Shown: positions 25,626-33,837, counted from the stretch's first letter. The stretch is 64,000 bases of DNA from Streptomyces humidus (GCF_014649655.1 NZ_BMTL01000013.1:153708-217707), one strand, 5' to 3'. Notes: generated from the letters alone by a model not told the origin. Made by a program: numbers and translations.

Positions 25626-26554
25626 GCTCGGTCCTCTACGACACTCCCGGACCTCGCGCCAAGCAGCGCAACGTCCTCTTCTCGGTGCTCTTCACCGTTC
25701 TCCTTGCGCTGCTCCTGTGGTGGGTGTGGCAGAAGATGGACGACAAGGACCAGCTGACCTCCGCGCTCTGGAAGCCGTTCATCGAGTCCGAGGCATGGAC
25801 GACGTACCTGCTGCCCGGTCTCGCCAACACGCTGAAGGCCGCGTCGCTGGCGATGGTCATCGCCCTTCCGATGGGCGCCGTCTTCGGCATCGCCCGTCTC
25901 TCGGACCACCGCTGGGTGCGCGGCGTCGCCGGCACGGTGGTCGAGTTCTTCCGGGCCATCCCGGTACTGCTGCTGATCCTGTTCGCCAACGAGTTCTACG
26001 CCCGCTCCACGGACGTGGGCAGCGCGGACCGGCCGCTCTACGCCGTCGTCACCGGACTGGTGCTCTACAACGCGGCCGTCCTCGCCGAGGTCGTCCGGGC
26101 CGGCATCCTCTCGCTGCCCAGGGGGCAGACGGAGGCGGCCTACGCCATCGGTCTGCGCAAGGGGCAGACCATGAGCAGCATCCTGCTCCCGCAGGCGGTC
26201 ACCGCGATGCTCCCGGCGATCGTCAGCCAGCTCGTGGTCATCGTGAAGGACACCGCACTGGGCGGTGTGATGATCGGATTCACCGAGCTGCTCAACTCGC
26301 GCGGCACCCTCGCGGCCAACTACGCCAACGTCATCCCCAGCTTCATCGTGGTCGCGGCCATGTACATCGTGCTGAACTTCCTCCTCACCAGCTTCGCGAG
26401 CTGGCTGGAGAAGCGGCTGCGGCGCAGCAAGAAGAGCACGGGTGCGGTCCTCGGCGCGGAGGACATGGAGGAACTCAATCCGGCGGCGGTCGGCGGCACG
26501 TTCGGGACCGGGGGCGAGGGAGGCGGCCTCCCAGGCGCCAGGACCTACACCTGA
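25622..26554 (+). CDS. gluD: Glutamate ABC transporter permease GluD
   Basis: Second permease subunit, 310 residues, with an additional N-terminal TM segment (about 18-36) and then the family core. The EAA loop reads GQTEAAYAIGLRKGQTMSSILLPQA. A Gly-rich cytosolic tail of about 45 residues follows the last helix. It completes gluABCD and is followed at once by a strong hairpin terminator at 26579-26610. Confidence 0.93.
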   Translation: MSSVLYDTPGPRAKQRNVLFSVLFTVLLALLLWWVWQKMDDKDQLTSALWKPFIESEAWTTYLLPGLANTLKAASLAMVIALPMGAVFGIARLSDHRWVRGVAGTVVEFFRAIPVLLLILFANEFYARSTDVGSADRPLYAVVTGLVLYNAAVLAEVVRAGILSLPRGQTEAAYAIGLRKGQTMSSILLPQAVTAMLPAIVSQLVVIVKDTALGGVMIGFTELLNSRGTLAANYANVIPSFIVVAAMYIVLNFLLTSFASWLEKRLRRSKKSTGAVLGAEDMEELNPAAVGGTFGTGGEGGGLPGARTYT

Positions 26555-26578
26555 CGAGCGATCAAACAGCGACGACGT

Positions 26579-26610
26579 GGAAGGCAGTGGCGTGCGCGCC
26601 ACTGCCTTCC
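26579..26610 (+). terminator. Terminator of the gluABCD operon
   Basis: A perfect 14-base stem, GGAAGGCAGTGGCG (26579-26592) with its complement (26597-26610), closes a four-base loop just after the gluD stop codon. Confidence 0.9.
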
Positions 26611-26728
26611 GTCGCTTGACGCAAACAACGACAATGGGTTGCATACGTTCTGTGATCGTGCACCCTGCTCCAACCCGTTGTTCACTCAAACCCGCGAGGA
26701 CACCGTCGAAGGCAGGGGGCGGCACGCC

Positions 26729-28459
26729 GTGGACCCGGTGATCATCGTCGGAGCCGGGCCGGTGGGGCTCACGCTCGCCCTGGCCCTGGCGCGTCAGCAG
26801 GTGCCGTCCGTGGTGCTCGACGAGGGCCCCGGCAAGGACGAACCGCGGCTCGCCCGCACCGTCGTGCTGCGCGAGGACACCGCGGCCCTCGTGCGGCGGC
26901 TGACCGGAGCGGACCTCGACCGGGCCGGGCTCCGTTGGGCCGGATGGCGCTCCATGCGGCGCAAGCAGGTGATCCGCGAGGTCTCCTTCGACGACATGGC
27001 CGGCCCGGACGTCACGGCCGACGCGACCGGCGTCCCCGCAACCGCCGGTCCCGCCCCGCTGCACATCGCCCAGCACGTGCTCACGGGCGCGCTGCGCGCC
27101 GCGCTGGAGCGCGAGACGCTGGTGAAGGTCGTCGCGGACAGCCGGGTGGACGGCGTCGAGCAGGAGACCTCGGGCGTCACGGTCCACACCCGCGGCCCCA
27201 AGGGAACCTGGTGGCGCGGCAGCCACCTGGTCGGCTGCGACGGTCCGCGCTCCACCGTGCGCAAGCTCCTCGACGTCCGCTTCCCCGGCCGCACCGCGGT
27301 CGAGCGCCACGCCGTGGCCGCCCTGCGCGTGGAACTTCCCTGGGCGGACGAGGCGTTGCTCCATCGGACGCCCCCCTGGCGGATGTCCGGCCCGTCCGCC
27401 GGGGAAGTCACCGGTCGCCCGCTGCCCGAGGACGTCTGGCGCCTGGACTGGCTCCTGCCGCCCGGCAAGGACCTCGTGACGCCCGAACTGCTCGTGGCGC
27501 GCATCCGCGAGACCCTGGCCGGCTGGAGCGACGGACCGACGCCCGCCTACGAACTGCTCGACACCGGAGTCCACACCGTGCACCACCGGCTGGCCCGCCG
27601 CTGGCGCGTGGGGCGGGTCTTCCTCGCCGGGGACGCCGCTCACCTGCTCGGCGCGTTCGGCGCGCAGGGTCTGGACGAGGGTCTGCGCGACGCCGACAAC
27701 CTGGCCTGGAAGCTCGCCCTGGCCTGGCACCACGGACCGCACGAGGCACTGCTCGACAGCTACCAGGCAGAGCGTCGTGCGGTCGTCTCCGCCCGGCTGC
27801 GCGCCGCCGACCAGGCGCTGCCGCTGCTGCGTGGCGGCGGTGGCATAAGGGCGTACGTGCCGGGCGCGGCCCGCGGCCACGACATGCTGCTGACCGACGG
27901 TCACCTGGGACGCGGACCGCTGGGCGCCGTCGGCAGCTATGCGGAGTCCCCTCTGGCGCCCCGGCACCTGGAGGCGGAGGTGCCGGTGGACACGCCCCCG
28001 GGCGCACAGGTCCAGGACGTCCGCGTGACGGCGGAGGACGGCTCGTTCGTCCAGCTGCGGGACCGGCTCGGCCGGGGCGCGCTGCTCGTCCTGCTGATCG
28101 CGCCGGGCACCGGCGTGTGGGAGCGCCGGCACTGGGTGAGCGCCGGGATCATGCCCCGTCTGGCCGCCGCGGTGACGGCCCTGCCGAGCCCGGCCGAGCT
28201 GCTGGTGGCGGAGAGCTACCCGGGCGCGGCCGCCCACACCGTCCTGCTGATCAGGCCCGACGGCCATCTGGTCGCCGCGCTCAACGGAGTGCGTGCGGCC
28301 GATCTGTACGCGGCGGCGGAGGCGGCCCTCGGCGGCCCGGCGGGGGCCGAGGGCGCACAGGAGACCCAGGGATCCAAGGGGGCCCAGGGGACCAAAGGGA
28401 CCAAGGGGGCTCAGGAGGCGTCCACGGCCGGTGCCGCGGCAGGCAGCACGGCCAAGTGA
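26729..28459 (+). CDS. FAD-dependent aromatic-type monooxygenase
   Basis: Class A flavoprotein monooxygenase of 576 residues (PheA/TfdB, PF01494 group). The dinucleotide fold GAGPVGLTLALALA starts near residue 8, the DG motif is GCDGPRSTVRKLL, and the second FAD motif is GRVFLAGDAAH. A thioredoxin-like C-terminal domain follows. The end is unusual: a Gly/Gln/Lys/Thr repeat (GAQGTKGTKGAQ) of about 35 residues that resembles a collagen-like tail. I chose GTG 26729, which places the Rossmann fold at the N-terminus, with AGGGGG upstream. The substrate is unknown. It stands alone in its transcript. Confidence 0.85.
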   Translation: MDPVIIVGAGPVGLTLALALARQQVPSVVLDEGPGKDEPRLARTVVLREDTAALVRRLTGADLDRAGLRWAGWRSMRRKQVIREVSFDDMAGPDVTADATGVPATAGPAPLHIAQHVLTGALRAALERETLVKVVADSRVDGVEQETSGVTVHTRGPKGTWWRGSHLVGCDGPRSTVRKLLDVRFPGRTAVERHAVAALRVELPWADEALLHRTPPWRMSGPSAGEVTGRPLPEDVWRLDWLLPPGKDLVTPELLVARIRETLAGWSDGPTPAYELLDTGVHTVHHRLARRWRVGRVFLAGDAAHLLGAFGAQGLDEGLRDADNLAWKLALAWHHGPHEALLDSYQAERRAVVSARLRAADQALPLLRGGGGIRAYVPGAARGHDMLLTDGHLGRGPLGAVGSYAESPLAPRHLEAEVPVDTPPGAQVQDVRVTAEDGSFVQLRDRLGRGALLVLLIAPGTGVWERRHWVSAGIMPRLAAAVTALPSPAELLVAESYPGAAAHTVLLIRPDGHLVAALNGVRAADLYAAAEAALGGPAGAEGAQETQGSKGAQGTKGTKGAQEASTAGAAAGSTAK

Positions 28460-28564
28460 CGTCCGCGCGGGTCCCGTCCGGCCTGGGTTCGCCCGGTCCT
28501 GGGCGGGCCCGTCGCGAGTGCCGCTGTCCGCAGGCGCTCGCGACGGTCGTGCTGCCGCACACGG

Positions 28565-28591
28565 TGTCACCGTGGGGTCCACATGGTGACA
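28565..28591. promoter_or_regulatory. 27-bp dyad operator candidate upstream of the cysteine dioxygenase promoter
   Basis: TGTCACC at 28565-28571 pairs with GGTGACA at 28585-28591, and the inside continues as GTGG (28572-28575) with CCAC (28579-28582). This nearly perfect dyad ends five bases before the -35 hexamer, a position suited to an activator or a repressor. Confidence 0.6.
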
Positions 28592-28596
28592 GTCGG

Positions 28597-28625
28597 TTGA
28601 CCGTGCTGCACCGGCATGGTCTACT
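28597..28625 (+). promoter_or_regulatory. Promoter candidate for leader peptide and cysteine dioxygenase
   Basis: TTGACC (28597-28602), 17 bases, then TCTACT (28620-28625). The expected transcription start falls at about 28632, right at the GTG of the leader peptide. Confidence 0.6.
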
Positions 28626-28632
28626 CCGGATC

Positions 28633-28719
28633 GTGACCGACACCGATGTGCGCCTGTGGCGGAGGGTCCATATGGACCTCGTCCGCTATGCGGGCTGCGT
28701 GTGTCGTCCGTCCTGCTGA
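28633..28719 (+). CDS. Cys-rich leader peptide upstream of cysteine dioxygenase
   Basis: Very short frame of 28 codons (GTG 28633; a second GTG lies at 28648). It encodes RLWRRVHMDLVRYAG and ends CVCRPSC, with three Cys codons in the last seven. The RR-V-H-x-D-L-x-R core followed by late cysteines is the pattern of the putative leader peptides found before sulfur-metabolism genes in Streptomyces. It starts at the predicted transcription start, so it would be translated without a leader. It ends about 100 bases before the cysteine dioxygenase start, leaving room for a ribosome-dependent switch. A cysteine attenuation role is inferred. Confidence 0.7.
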   Translation: MTDTDVRLWRRVHMDLVRYAGCVCRPSC

Positions 28720-28819
28720 ATTCGCATCCCCCTTTTCCACCGGCGCGCCCCGCCGTAGCGCATCCGCGCTCGTGCGCCCGGCCGCGCGCCTCCCCGCGAA
28801 CGTTCCCAGGACGGTACCC

Positions 28820-29362
28820 GTGTCTGTCTCCCCCTCCCTGTCCGCCGTCGCCGCTGACGCCTCCGTCGCAGCGCCGACGCAGGCGGACCTTCTCGACTTC
28901 GTCCGGCGCACGGCCGCCGACGCCGAGCTGATCTCCTCGCTCCCTCTCGACCCCGAGGGCCGCACCTGGGTGCGTCTGGAAGGTCCCGGCGGCAGCGAGG
29001 CCTGGCTGATCGGCTGGCCGCCCGGCACGGGCACCGGCTGGCACGACCACGCCGACTCGGTGGGCGCCTTCCTCACCGCCCGGGGCACGCTGAAGGAGTA
29101 CTCGCTCGCCGCGCGGCTGCCCACCGACGGCTGGAAGACCCTGGAACTGGCGGACGGCGTCGACCGGGAACGCTCCCTCACCGCCGGCCGCGGCCGTGCC
29201 TTCGGCCGCCACCACGTCCACGAGGTGCTCAACGAGTCCGCCGAGGAGCACGCCGTCTCCGTCCACGCCTACTACCCGCCGCTGCCGAGCATGCGCCGCT
29301 ACAGCCGCACCGGACGCGTGCTGCGGCTGGAGCAGGTCGAGCGTCCCGAGGACTGGCAGTGA
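28820..29362 (+). CDS. Cysteine dioxygenase (type I)
   Basis: Cupin iron enzyme of 180 residues that oxidises L-cysteine to cysteine sulfinate. The iron ligands can be read as His75 and His77 in WHDHADSVG and His134 in HHVHEVLN, matching the HxH...H pattern of mammalian enzymes. The Cys that forms the Cys-Tyr crosslink in mammals is absent, as usual in bacteria. GTG 28820 has AGGA eight bases upstream. The stop overlaps the start of the rhodanese gene by four bases. Expression is probably tied to cysteine supply through the upstream leader peptide. Confidence 0.9.
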   Translation: MSVSPSLSAVAADASVAAPTQADLLDFVRRTAADAELISSLPLDPEGRTWVRLEGPGGSEAWLIGWPPGTGTGWHDHADSVGAFLTARGTLKEYSLAARLPTDGWKTLELADGVDRERSLTAGRGRAFGRHHVHEVLNESAEEHAVSVHAYYPPLPSMRRYSRTGRVLRLEQVERPEDWQ

Positions 29363-29847
29363 GCGGCGCGAGCACCCCTCAGGACCGACCGCCCCACGCA
29401 CGGCGGGATGAACAGCGGGACGGACGACCGGACCGCCGACCGGACCGCCGACCGGACCACCGGCAGCCGCCCGGCATAGACGAGTTGCTCGAGCGAGTGC
29501 GTTCCGGGTACGCGCGCGTGGAGGCGCGGGAAGCCTACGAAGCCGCCCGCGCCGGCGAGGCGTTGCTCGTCGACATCCGTTACGCGGCCCTGCGTGAGCG
29601 GGACGGGCTGATCCCCGGCGCGCTGGTCGTCGAACGCAACGAACTGGAGTGGCGTCTCGATCCCCGGGGCAGCCATCGTCTCCCCGAAGCAACGAGCCAC
29701 GACGTGCGCGCCATCGTGATCTGCAACGAGGGCTACGCGTCTAGCCTCGCGGCTGCCTCGCTGCACCAGCTGGGTCTGCACCGGGCCACCGACCTGGTCG
29801 GCGGCTTCCAGGCGTGGAAGGCCGCGGGTCTCCCGGTGACCGCGTAG
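29359..29847 (+). CDS. Rhodanese-domain sulfurtransferase
   Basis: Single-domain rhodanese of 162 residues with the catalytic Cys in the loop CNEGYAS. The first 38 residues are a disordered Arg/Asp/Pro extension containing the repeat DRRP. It is translationally coupled to cysteine dioxygenase (overlap at 29359-29362), so the two probably handle sulfur released during cysteine breakdown: sulfinate downstream products and sulfane sulfur. Confidence 0.88.
   Translation: MSGASTPQDRPPHARRDEQRDGRPDRRPDRRPDHRQPPGIDELLERVRSGYARVEAREAYEAARAGEALLVDIRYAALRERDGLIPGALVVERNELEWRLDPRGSHRLPEATSHDVRAIVICNEGYASSLAAASLHQLGLHRATDLVGGFQAWKAAGLPVTA
29426..29461 (+). repeat. 12-bp tandem repeat, three copies, in the rhodanese gene
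   Basis: GACCGGACCGCC is repeated from 29426 to 29461 (the third copy has CACC at its end) and encodes the DRRP repeats of the N-terminal extension. Confidence 0.85.
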
Positions 29848-30135
29848 GCGGGGGCCACACAGGGACACCGGCCGGGACACAGTCAGTCCTTGGGTCGTCG
29901 CGACCGTCACCGCGCGTACTTCTCAGCGCCACCCGCCCGGCCCGGCGGTGGTGAAGAGGACGAGCAGCCCGGCCCGGCGATCACCGCGACCTGGGCAAGG
30001 GGTACGACCGCCGGGGCCGCAGCCCGGTCGTGCCGCCACCGAACGCGGCCGGGACGGCCAGAGCGGACTGGTCGGACAGGATGGCCAGGCCGGTGCCTCT
30101 GCCCACGGCGAGCGACGTCACGAGGGTCGCGAGGT
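29848..30135. other. 288-bp convergent gap between the rhodanese gene and recX
   Basis: Short frames run through on both strands, but none has a start, ribosome site or family character. No strong terminator hairpin is evident. I see nothing that I can name here. Confidence 0.5.
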
Positions 30136-30945
30136 TCAGAAATCGTCGCTCACCAGGAAGTCCGTCTCTTCGCCGTCTCCGCCTTCCTGGCCCTCTTCTT
30201 CCAACGCCTGCCGCACCACCCGTAGAGCCATGCCCTCGGAGTAACCCTTGCGTGCGAGCATGCCGGCCAGACGACGCAGCCGTCTGTCGCGGTCGAGTCC
30301 GCGGGTCGATCGCAGTCTGCGGGCGACGAGTTCGCGCGCCGTCTCCTCCTCCTGCTCGGAGTCGAGCCGGCCGACGGCCTCGTCGATCAGCGCCGCGTCG
30401 ACGCCCTTGGTCCGTAGTTCCCGGGCGAGCGCGCGCCGGGCCAGTCCCCTGCCGTGATGGCGGGACTCCACCCAGGCGTCCGCGAAGGCGCTGTCGTTGA
30501 TCAGCCCGACCTCCTCGAACCGCGAGAGCACCGCGTCCGCCACGTCGTCCGGGATCTCCCGTTTGCGCAGCGCGTCGGCGAGTTGACTGCGCGTGCGCGG
30601 GGTCCCGGTGAGCAGGCGCAGACAGATCGCCCGTGCCCGCTCAGCCGGGTCCCCTGAAGACGCCTCCTGCTCGGCCCTCGACGAGGAAAAGCCGTCTTCG
30701 TCCTCGGCGGACGGTTCTCCGGAGCCGCGCCGACGGCGCCCACGCCCGCCACGTGGACCGCCTTCGCCGCCGCGTCGCGCCCGGCCGTCACGGGACCGGT
30801 CGTCGCCGTCCGCTCCTTCGCTCCGACGCCGACCGCCTTTCCGCCGGTCGTCGCCGTCCTGGGCAGGGCCGCCGTCGACCCCGCTCTCCTCCTCACGGCG
30901 GATGTCGGGGTGGACGTACTCGGCCCAGTCGGTTCGTCGTGTCAC
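30136..30945 (-). CDS. recX: RecA regulator RecX
   Basis: RecX modulates RecA filaments. The conserved helical repeats occupy about residues 100-250 (ARAICLRLLTGTPRTRSQLADAL, GLINDSAFADAWVESR, LARRALARELRTKGVD). The first 95 or so residues are an Arg/Gly/Asp-rich, probably disordered extension that E. coli RecX lacks. GTG 30945 starts three bases after the recA stop, so it is cotranscribed and coupled to recA, as is general in actinobacteria. Confidence 0.93.
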   Translation of the reverse strand: MTRRTDWAEYVHPDIRREEESGVDGGPAQDGDDRRKGGRRRSEGADGDDRSRDGRARRGGEGGPRGGRGRRRRGSGEPSAEDEDGFSSSRAEQEASSGDPAERARAICLRLLTGTPRTRSQLADALRKREIPDDVADAVLSRFEEVGLINDSAFADAWVESRHHGRGLARRALARELRTKGVDAALIDEAVGRLDSEQEEETARELVARRLRSTRGLDRDRRLRRLAGMLARKGYSEGMALRVVRQALEEEGQEGGDGEETDFLVSDDF

Positions 30946-30948
30946 GGA

Positions 30949-32076
30949 TCAGCTCTTGGCAGCCGCGGCCTTGGTCCTGGCGGTCTTGGCGGCGGCAGCC
31001 GGCACCGTCTTGGCGGCGTCGTCCGAGGTACCGGCAGCCACCGCGGCGTCCGCGCCCGGTTCGGCGGCGGGCTCCTCGGGACGCACGCCGACGCCCAGCT
31101 TCTCCTTGATCTTCTTCTCGATCTCGTTGGCGAGATCGGGGTTGTCCTTCAGGAAGTTGCGGGCGTTCTCCTTGCCCTGGCCGAGCTGGTCGCCCTCGTA
31201 CGTGTACCAGGCGCCGGCCTTGCGGACGAAGCCGTTCTCCACGCCCATGTCGATCAGACCGCCCTCGCGACTGATGCCCTGCCCGTAGAGGATGTCGAAC
31301 TCGGCCTGCTTGAAGGGCGGCGCGACCTTGTTCTTGACGACCTTGACGCGGGTACGGTTGCCGACCGCGTCCGTGCCGTCCTTCAGGGTCTCGATGCGGC
31401 GGATGTCGAGTCGTACCGAGGCGTAGAACTTCAGCGCCCGGCCACCGGTGGTGGTCTCCGGGGAGCCGAACATCACGCCGATCTTCTCGCGGAGCTGGTT
31501 GATGAAGATCGCGGTGGTCTTGGACTGGTTGAGCGCGCTGGTGATCTTCCGCAGCGCCTGGCTCATCAGACGGGCCTGGAGACCGACGTGGCTGTCGCCC
31601 ATCTCGCCCTCGATCTCCGCGCGCGGCACGAGTGCGGCCACGGAGTCGATGACGATCAGGTCGAGGGCGCCGGAGCGGACCAGCATGTCCACGATCTCGA
31701 GGGCCTGCTCGCCGTTGTCGGGCTGGGAGAGGATCAGGTTGTCGATGTCGACGCCGAGCTTCTTGGCGTACTCGGGGTCGAGGGCGTGCTCCGCGTCCAC
31801 GAAGGCGACCTGGCCGCCGGCCTTCTGCGCGTTCGCCACGGCGTGCAGCGTCAGCGTCGTCTTACCGGAGGACTCCGGGCCGTACACCTCGACCACGCGG
31901 CCACGCGGCAGACCGCCGACGCCGAGGGCGACGTCCAGTGCGGTCGATCCGGTGGGGATGACCTCGATGGGCTCGTTCGGCCGCTCGCCGAGCCGCATCA
32001 CTGCGCCCTTGCCGAATTGGCGTTCAATCTGTGCGAGTGCGGCATCCAGGGCCTTCTCGCGGTCGGTTCCTGCCAT
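30949..32076 (-). CDS. recA: Recombinase RecA
   Basis: Strand-exchange ATPase and SOS co-protease of 374 residues. Walker A is GPESSGKTT, Walker B is LIVIDSVAALVPRAEIEG, loop L2 contains MFGSPETTTGGRALKFYAS, and the C-terminal domain ends in an Ala/Lys tail (KTARTKAAAAKS). The start is ATG 32076 (MAGTDREKALD), with GGTGG upstream. Two control elements are visible: the LexA-independent damage promoter at 32120-32142 and a LexA box at 32241-32252. recX follows directly. Confidence 0.97.
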   Translation of the reverse strand: MAGTDREKALDAALAQIERQFGKGAVMRLGERPNEPIEVIPTGSTALDVALGVGGLPRGRVVEVYGPESSGKTTLTLHAVANAQKAGGQVAFVDAEHALDPEYAKKLGVDIDNLILSQPDNGEQALEIVDMLVRSGALDLIVIDSVAALVPRAEIEGEMGDSHVGLQARLMSQALRKITSALNQSKTTAIFINQLREKIGVMFGSPETTTGGRALKFYASVRLDIRRIETLKDGTDAVGNRTRVKVVKNKVAPPFKQAEFDILYGQGISREGGLIDMGVENGFVRKAGAWYTYEGDQLGQGKENARNFLKDNPDLANEIEKKIKEKLGVGVRPEEPAAEPGADAAVAAGTSDDAAKTVPAAAAKTARTKAAAAKS

Positions 32077-32119
32077 GGGTTCCACCCGATTTGCTTGAGT
32101 CGATCGCTTCACGTCAAAG

Positions 32120-32142
32120 ACGCTAACGCCTGCCACTGACAA
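32120..32142 (-). promoter_or_regulatory. RecA-NDp (PafBC-type) promoter of recA
   Basis: On the minus strand TTGTCAGTG (32134-32142), eight bases, then TAGCGT (32120-32125). This is the form of the LexA-independent damage promoter first defined at mycobacterial recA. The predicted start gives a leader of about 36-38 bases. Confidence 0.88.
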
Positions 32143-32165
32143 TGCGCCTCGACGCCGGTTCGGCC

Positions 32166-32174
32166 TGTGGATAA
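32166..32174 (-). promoter_or_regulatory. Single perfect DnaA-box 9-mer in the recA upstream region
   Basis: TTATCCACA on the minus strand at 32166-32174 equals the E. coli consensus DnaA box. It lies between the two recA promoters. It may be chance or a DnaA control site. Confidence 0.35.
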
Positions 32175-32240
32175 CTCACGCGCTTACCGCCCGAAATCGG
32201 GACGTAACACCCGCCGAGAGCTTCACCGGAGTCTCCATCA

Positions 32241-32252
32241 GAACGGATGTTC
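32241..32252. promoter_or_regulatory. LexA (SOS) box of recA
   Basis: GAAC-GGAT-GTTC at 32241-32252 fits the actinobacterial LexA site GAAC-N4-GTTC. It overlaps the spacer and -10 area of a minus-strand promoter candidate whose -35 is TTGACA at 32261-32266, a position suited to repression. Confidence 0.85.
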
Positions 32253-32266
32253 GATTTACGTGTCAA

Positions 32267-32562
32267 GCGCACCACCCGGCACTTCCGAGCCTACGTTCAC
32301 GGAGTCACCGAAGCCCGGGACCACCCGGCTGCTCCTGCTCGTCCCTGTCCGCCCCCGGGCCTCACGGCGACTTCGAGCGCCGTCGTCGGCCGGGCGGAGG
32401 CACCAGCGGAACCCGAGGAACCCGAGGGCTGAGAACCGGGGTGCACTCACCCGCCTGCTCCCCGGCCTGGCTTTCCGGGACTTACGGGCCTTGCTGGCCT
32501 TACGGGATTTCCGGGGCTTCCGGGCCCGCCGTGTTACCGCCGGGGTGCCGTGGCGTGCCCCC
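32267..32562. other. Gap upstream of recA, downstream of the AI-2E permease gene, with degenerate repeats
   Basis: Bases about 32470-32530 carry a degenerate TTACGGGNCTTNCGGG-type repeat. Read on the minus strand it would encode Lys/Arg/Ser repeats in a frame that belongs to no gene here. Since it follows the permease stop codon it could act in 3'-end formation. I see no gene. Confidence 0.5.
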
Positions 32563-33831
32563 TCAGCCGGACTCTCCGGGGCGCCGTCGCGGGTCGCCCG
32601 TCCGGTCCCGGCCCCGTGTCCACAGCTCACGCGCGCGGGTGAGCGGACCCGGCCCCTCACCGCGGTCCCGGTGACCGTGGACGCGGGGATCGTCCGTGAC
32701 GGCGTAGCGCTTGACATAGGCGCCCAGGAACGCCTGCAGGGTGGCGACCGCCGGGATGGAGATCAGCGCCCCGACGGCGCCCAGGAGCGCGGTGCCGGCG
32801 ATGACGGAGCCGAAGGCGACGGCGGGGTGGATGTCGACGGTCTTCGACGTGAGTTTGGGCTGCAGCATGTAGTTCTCGAACTGCTGGTAGACCACGACGA
32901 AGATCAGTACCCAGAGCGCGTACAGCGGCGACACCGTGAAGGCGATCAGCATGGGGAGGGCGCCCGCGAGATAGGTGCCGATGGTGGGGATGAACTGCGA
33001 GACCACGCCCACCCACACGGCGAGCACAGGCGCGTACGGGATGCCGAGGGCCTGCAGCAAGATGTAGTGCGCCACGCCGGAGATCAACGCCATCAGTCCG
33101 CGCGAGTAGAGGTAGCCGCCGGTCTTGTCGACGGCGATCTCCCAAGCGCGCAGCACCTCCGCCTGCCTGGCCGGCGGCAGCACGGAGCACAGGGCACGGC
33201 GCAGCCGCGGGCCGTCCGCGGCGAAGTAGAACGAGAACAGGGCGATCGTCAGCAGCTGGAAGAGGCCGCCGAGGACCTGGGTGGAGACGTCCAGGACGCC
33301 GGCGGCGCTGTTCTGGGCGTACTTCTTCAGCCAGTTGGAGTGGAGCAGGCCCTCCTGGATGTCCACGCGCCTGAGTTCGGTGTGGAACGTGGTGTTGACC
33401 CAGTGGATCACCGAGTCCAGGTACTCCGGGAAGCCCTCGATCATCTTGATGATCTGTCCGGCGAGCATCGAGCCGAGCAGTGCGAAGAAACCGACGACGG
33501 CGATCAGCAGGCCGAAGAAGACCAGGAAGGTGGCGAGCCCCCTGCGCATCCCCCGGGCGGCCATCCGGCTGACCGCCGGTTCTATGGCGAGTGCCAGGAA
33601 GAACGCGATGAGGATGTTGAGCAGCAGACCGACGAGTTGGTGGAACGCCCAGGTGCCCAGCTGGAACGCGCCGACGAGGGCGAGGGCGAGCACCATGGCG
33701 CGCGGAAGCCAGCGCGGCATGCGTGCCGCGTGCCCGGCGTCGCCCCGGCTCGAAAACGGTTCCGGGGGCGGCGTGGTGCCGGGCGGGGATGCGTTCCGGG
33801 CGATCTGCCCGGTCTCGTCAGTGGGTGCCAC
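32563..33831 (-). CDS. AI-2E family (PerM-like) membrane permease
   Basis: Membrane protein of 422 residues with about eight hydrophobic segments in the AI-2E/PerM arrangement: a helical pair at about 45-80, helix near 95-120, a long amphipathic central part (GQIIKMIEGFPEYLDSVI), and the conserved core GVVSQFIPTIGTYLAGALP with YQQFENYMLQPK. Transport substrates of this family are mostly unknown; autoinducer-2 export applies to few members. GTG 33831 has no ribosome site and lies six bases after a weak copy of the damage promoter motif (33838-33860), so the mRNA may be leaderless. Confidence 0.88.
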   Translation of the reverse strand: MAPTDETGQIARNASPPGTTPPPEPFSSRGDAGHAARMPRWLPRAMVLALALVGAFQLGTWAFHQLVGLLLNILIAFFLALAIEPAVSRMAARGMRRGLATFLVFFGLLIAVVGFFALLGSMLAGQIIKMIEGFPEYLDSVIHWVNTTFHTELRRVDIQEGLLHSNWLKKYAQNSAAGVLDVSTQVLGGLFQLLTIALFSFYFAADGPRLRRALCSVLPPARQAEVLRAWEIAVDKTGGYLYSRGLMALISGVAHYILLQALGIPYAPVLAVWVGVVSQFIPTIGTYLAGALPMLIAFTVSPLYALWVLIFVVVYQQFENYMLQPKLTSKTVDIHPAVAFGSVIAGTALLGAVGALISIPAVATLQAFLGAYVKRYAVTDDPRVHGHRDRGEGPGPLTRARELWTRGRDRTGDPRRRPGESG

Positions 33832-33837
33832 GGAGCA

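Noticed and set aside
28796..28805. GAACGTTC palindrome before cysteine dioxygenase (a similar one occurs near 12430) as a LexA site
   Set aside because: The actinobacterial LexA box needs four bases between GAAC and GTTC; here there are none.
25484..29692. 1400-codon open frame on the minus strand opposite gluD, monooxygenase and cysteine dioxygenase
   Set aside because: The + strand genes have family motifs and ribosome sites; the minus frame is a composition artefact of high GC at third positions.
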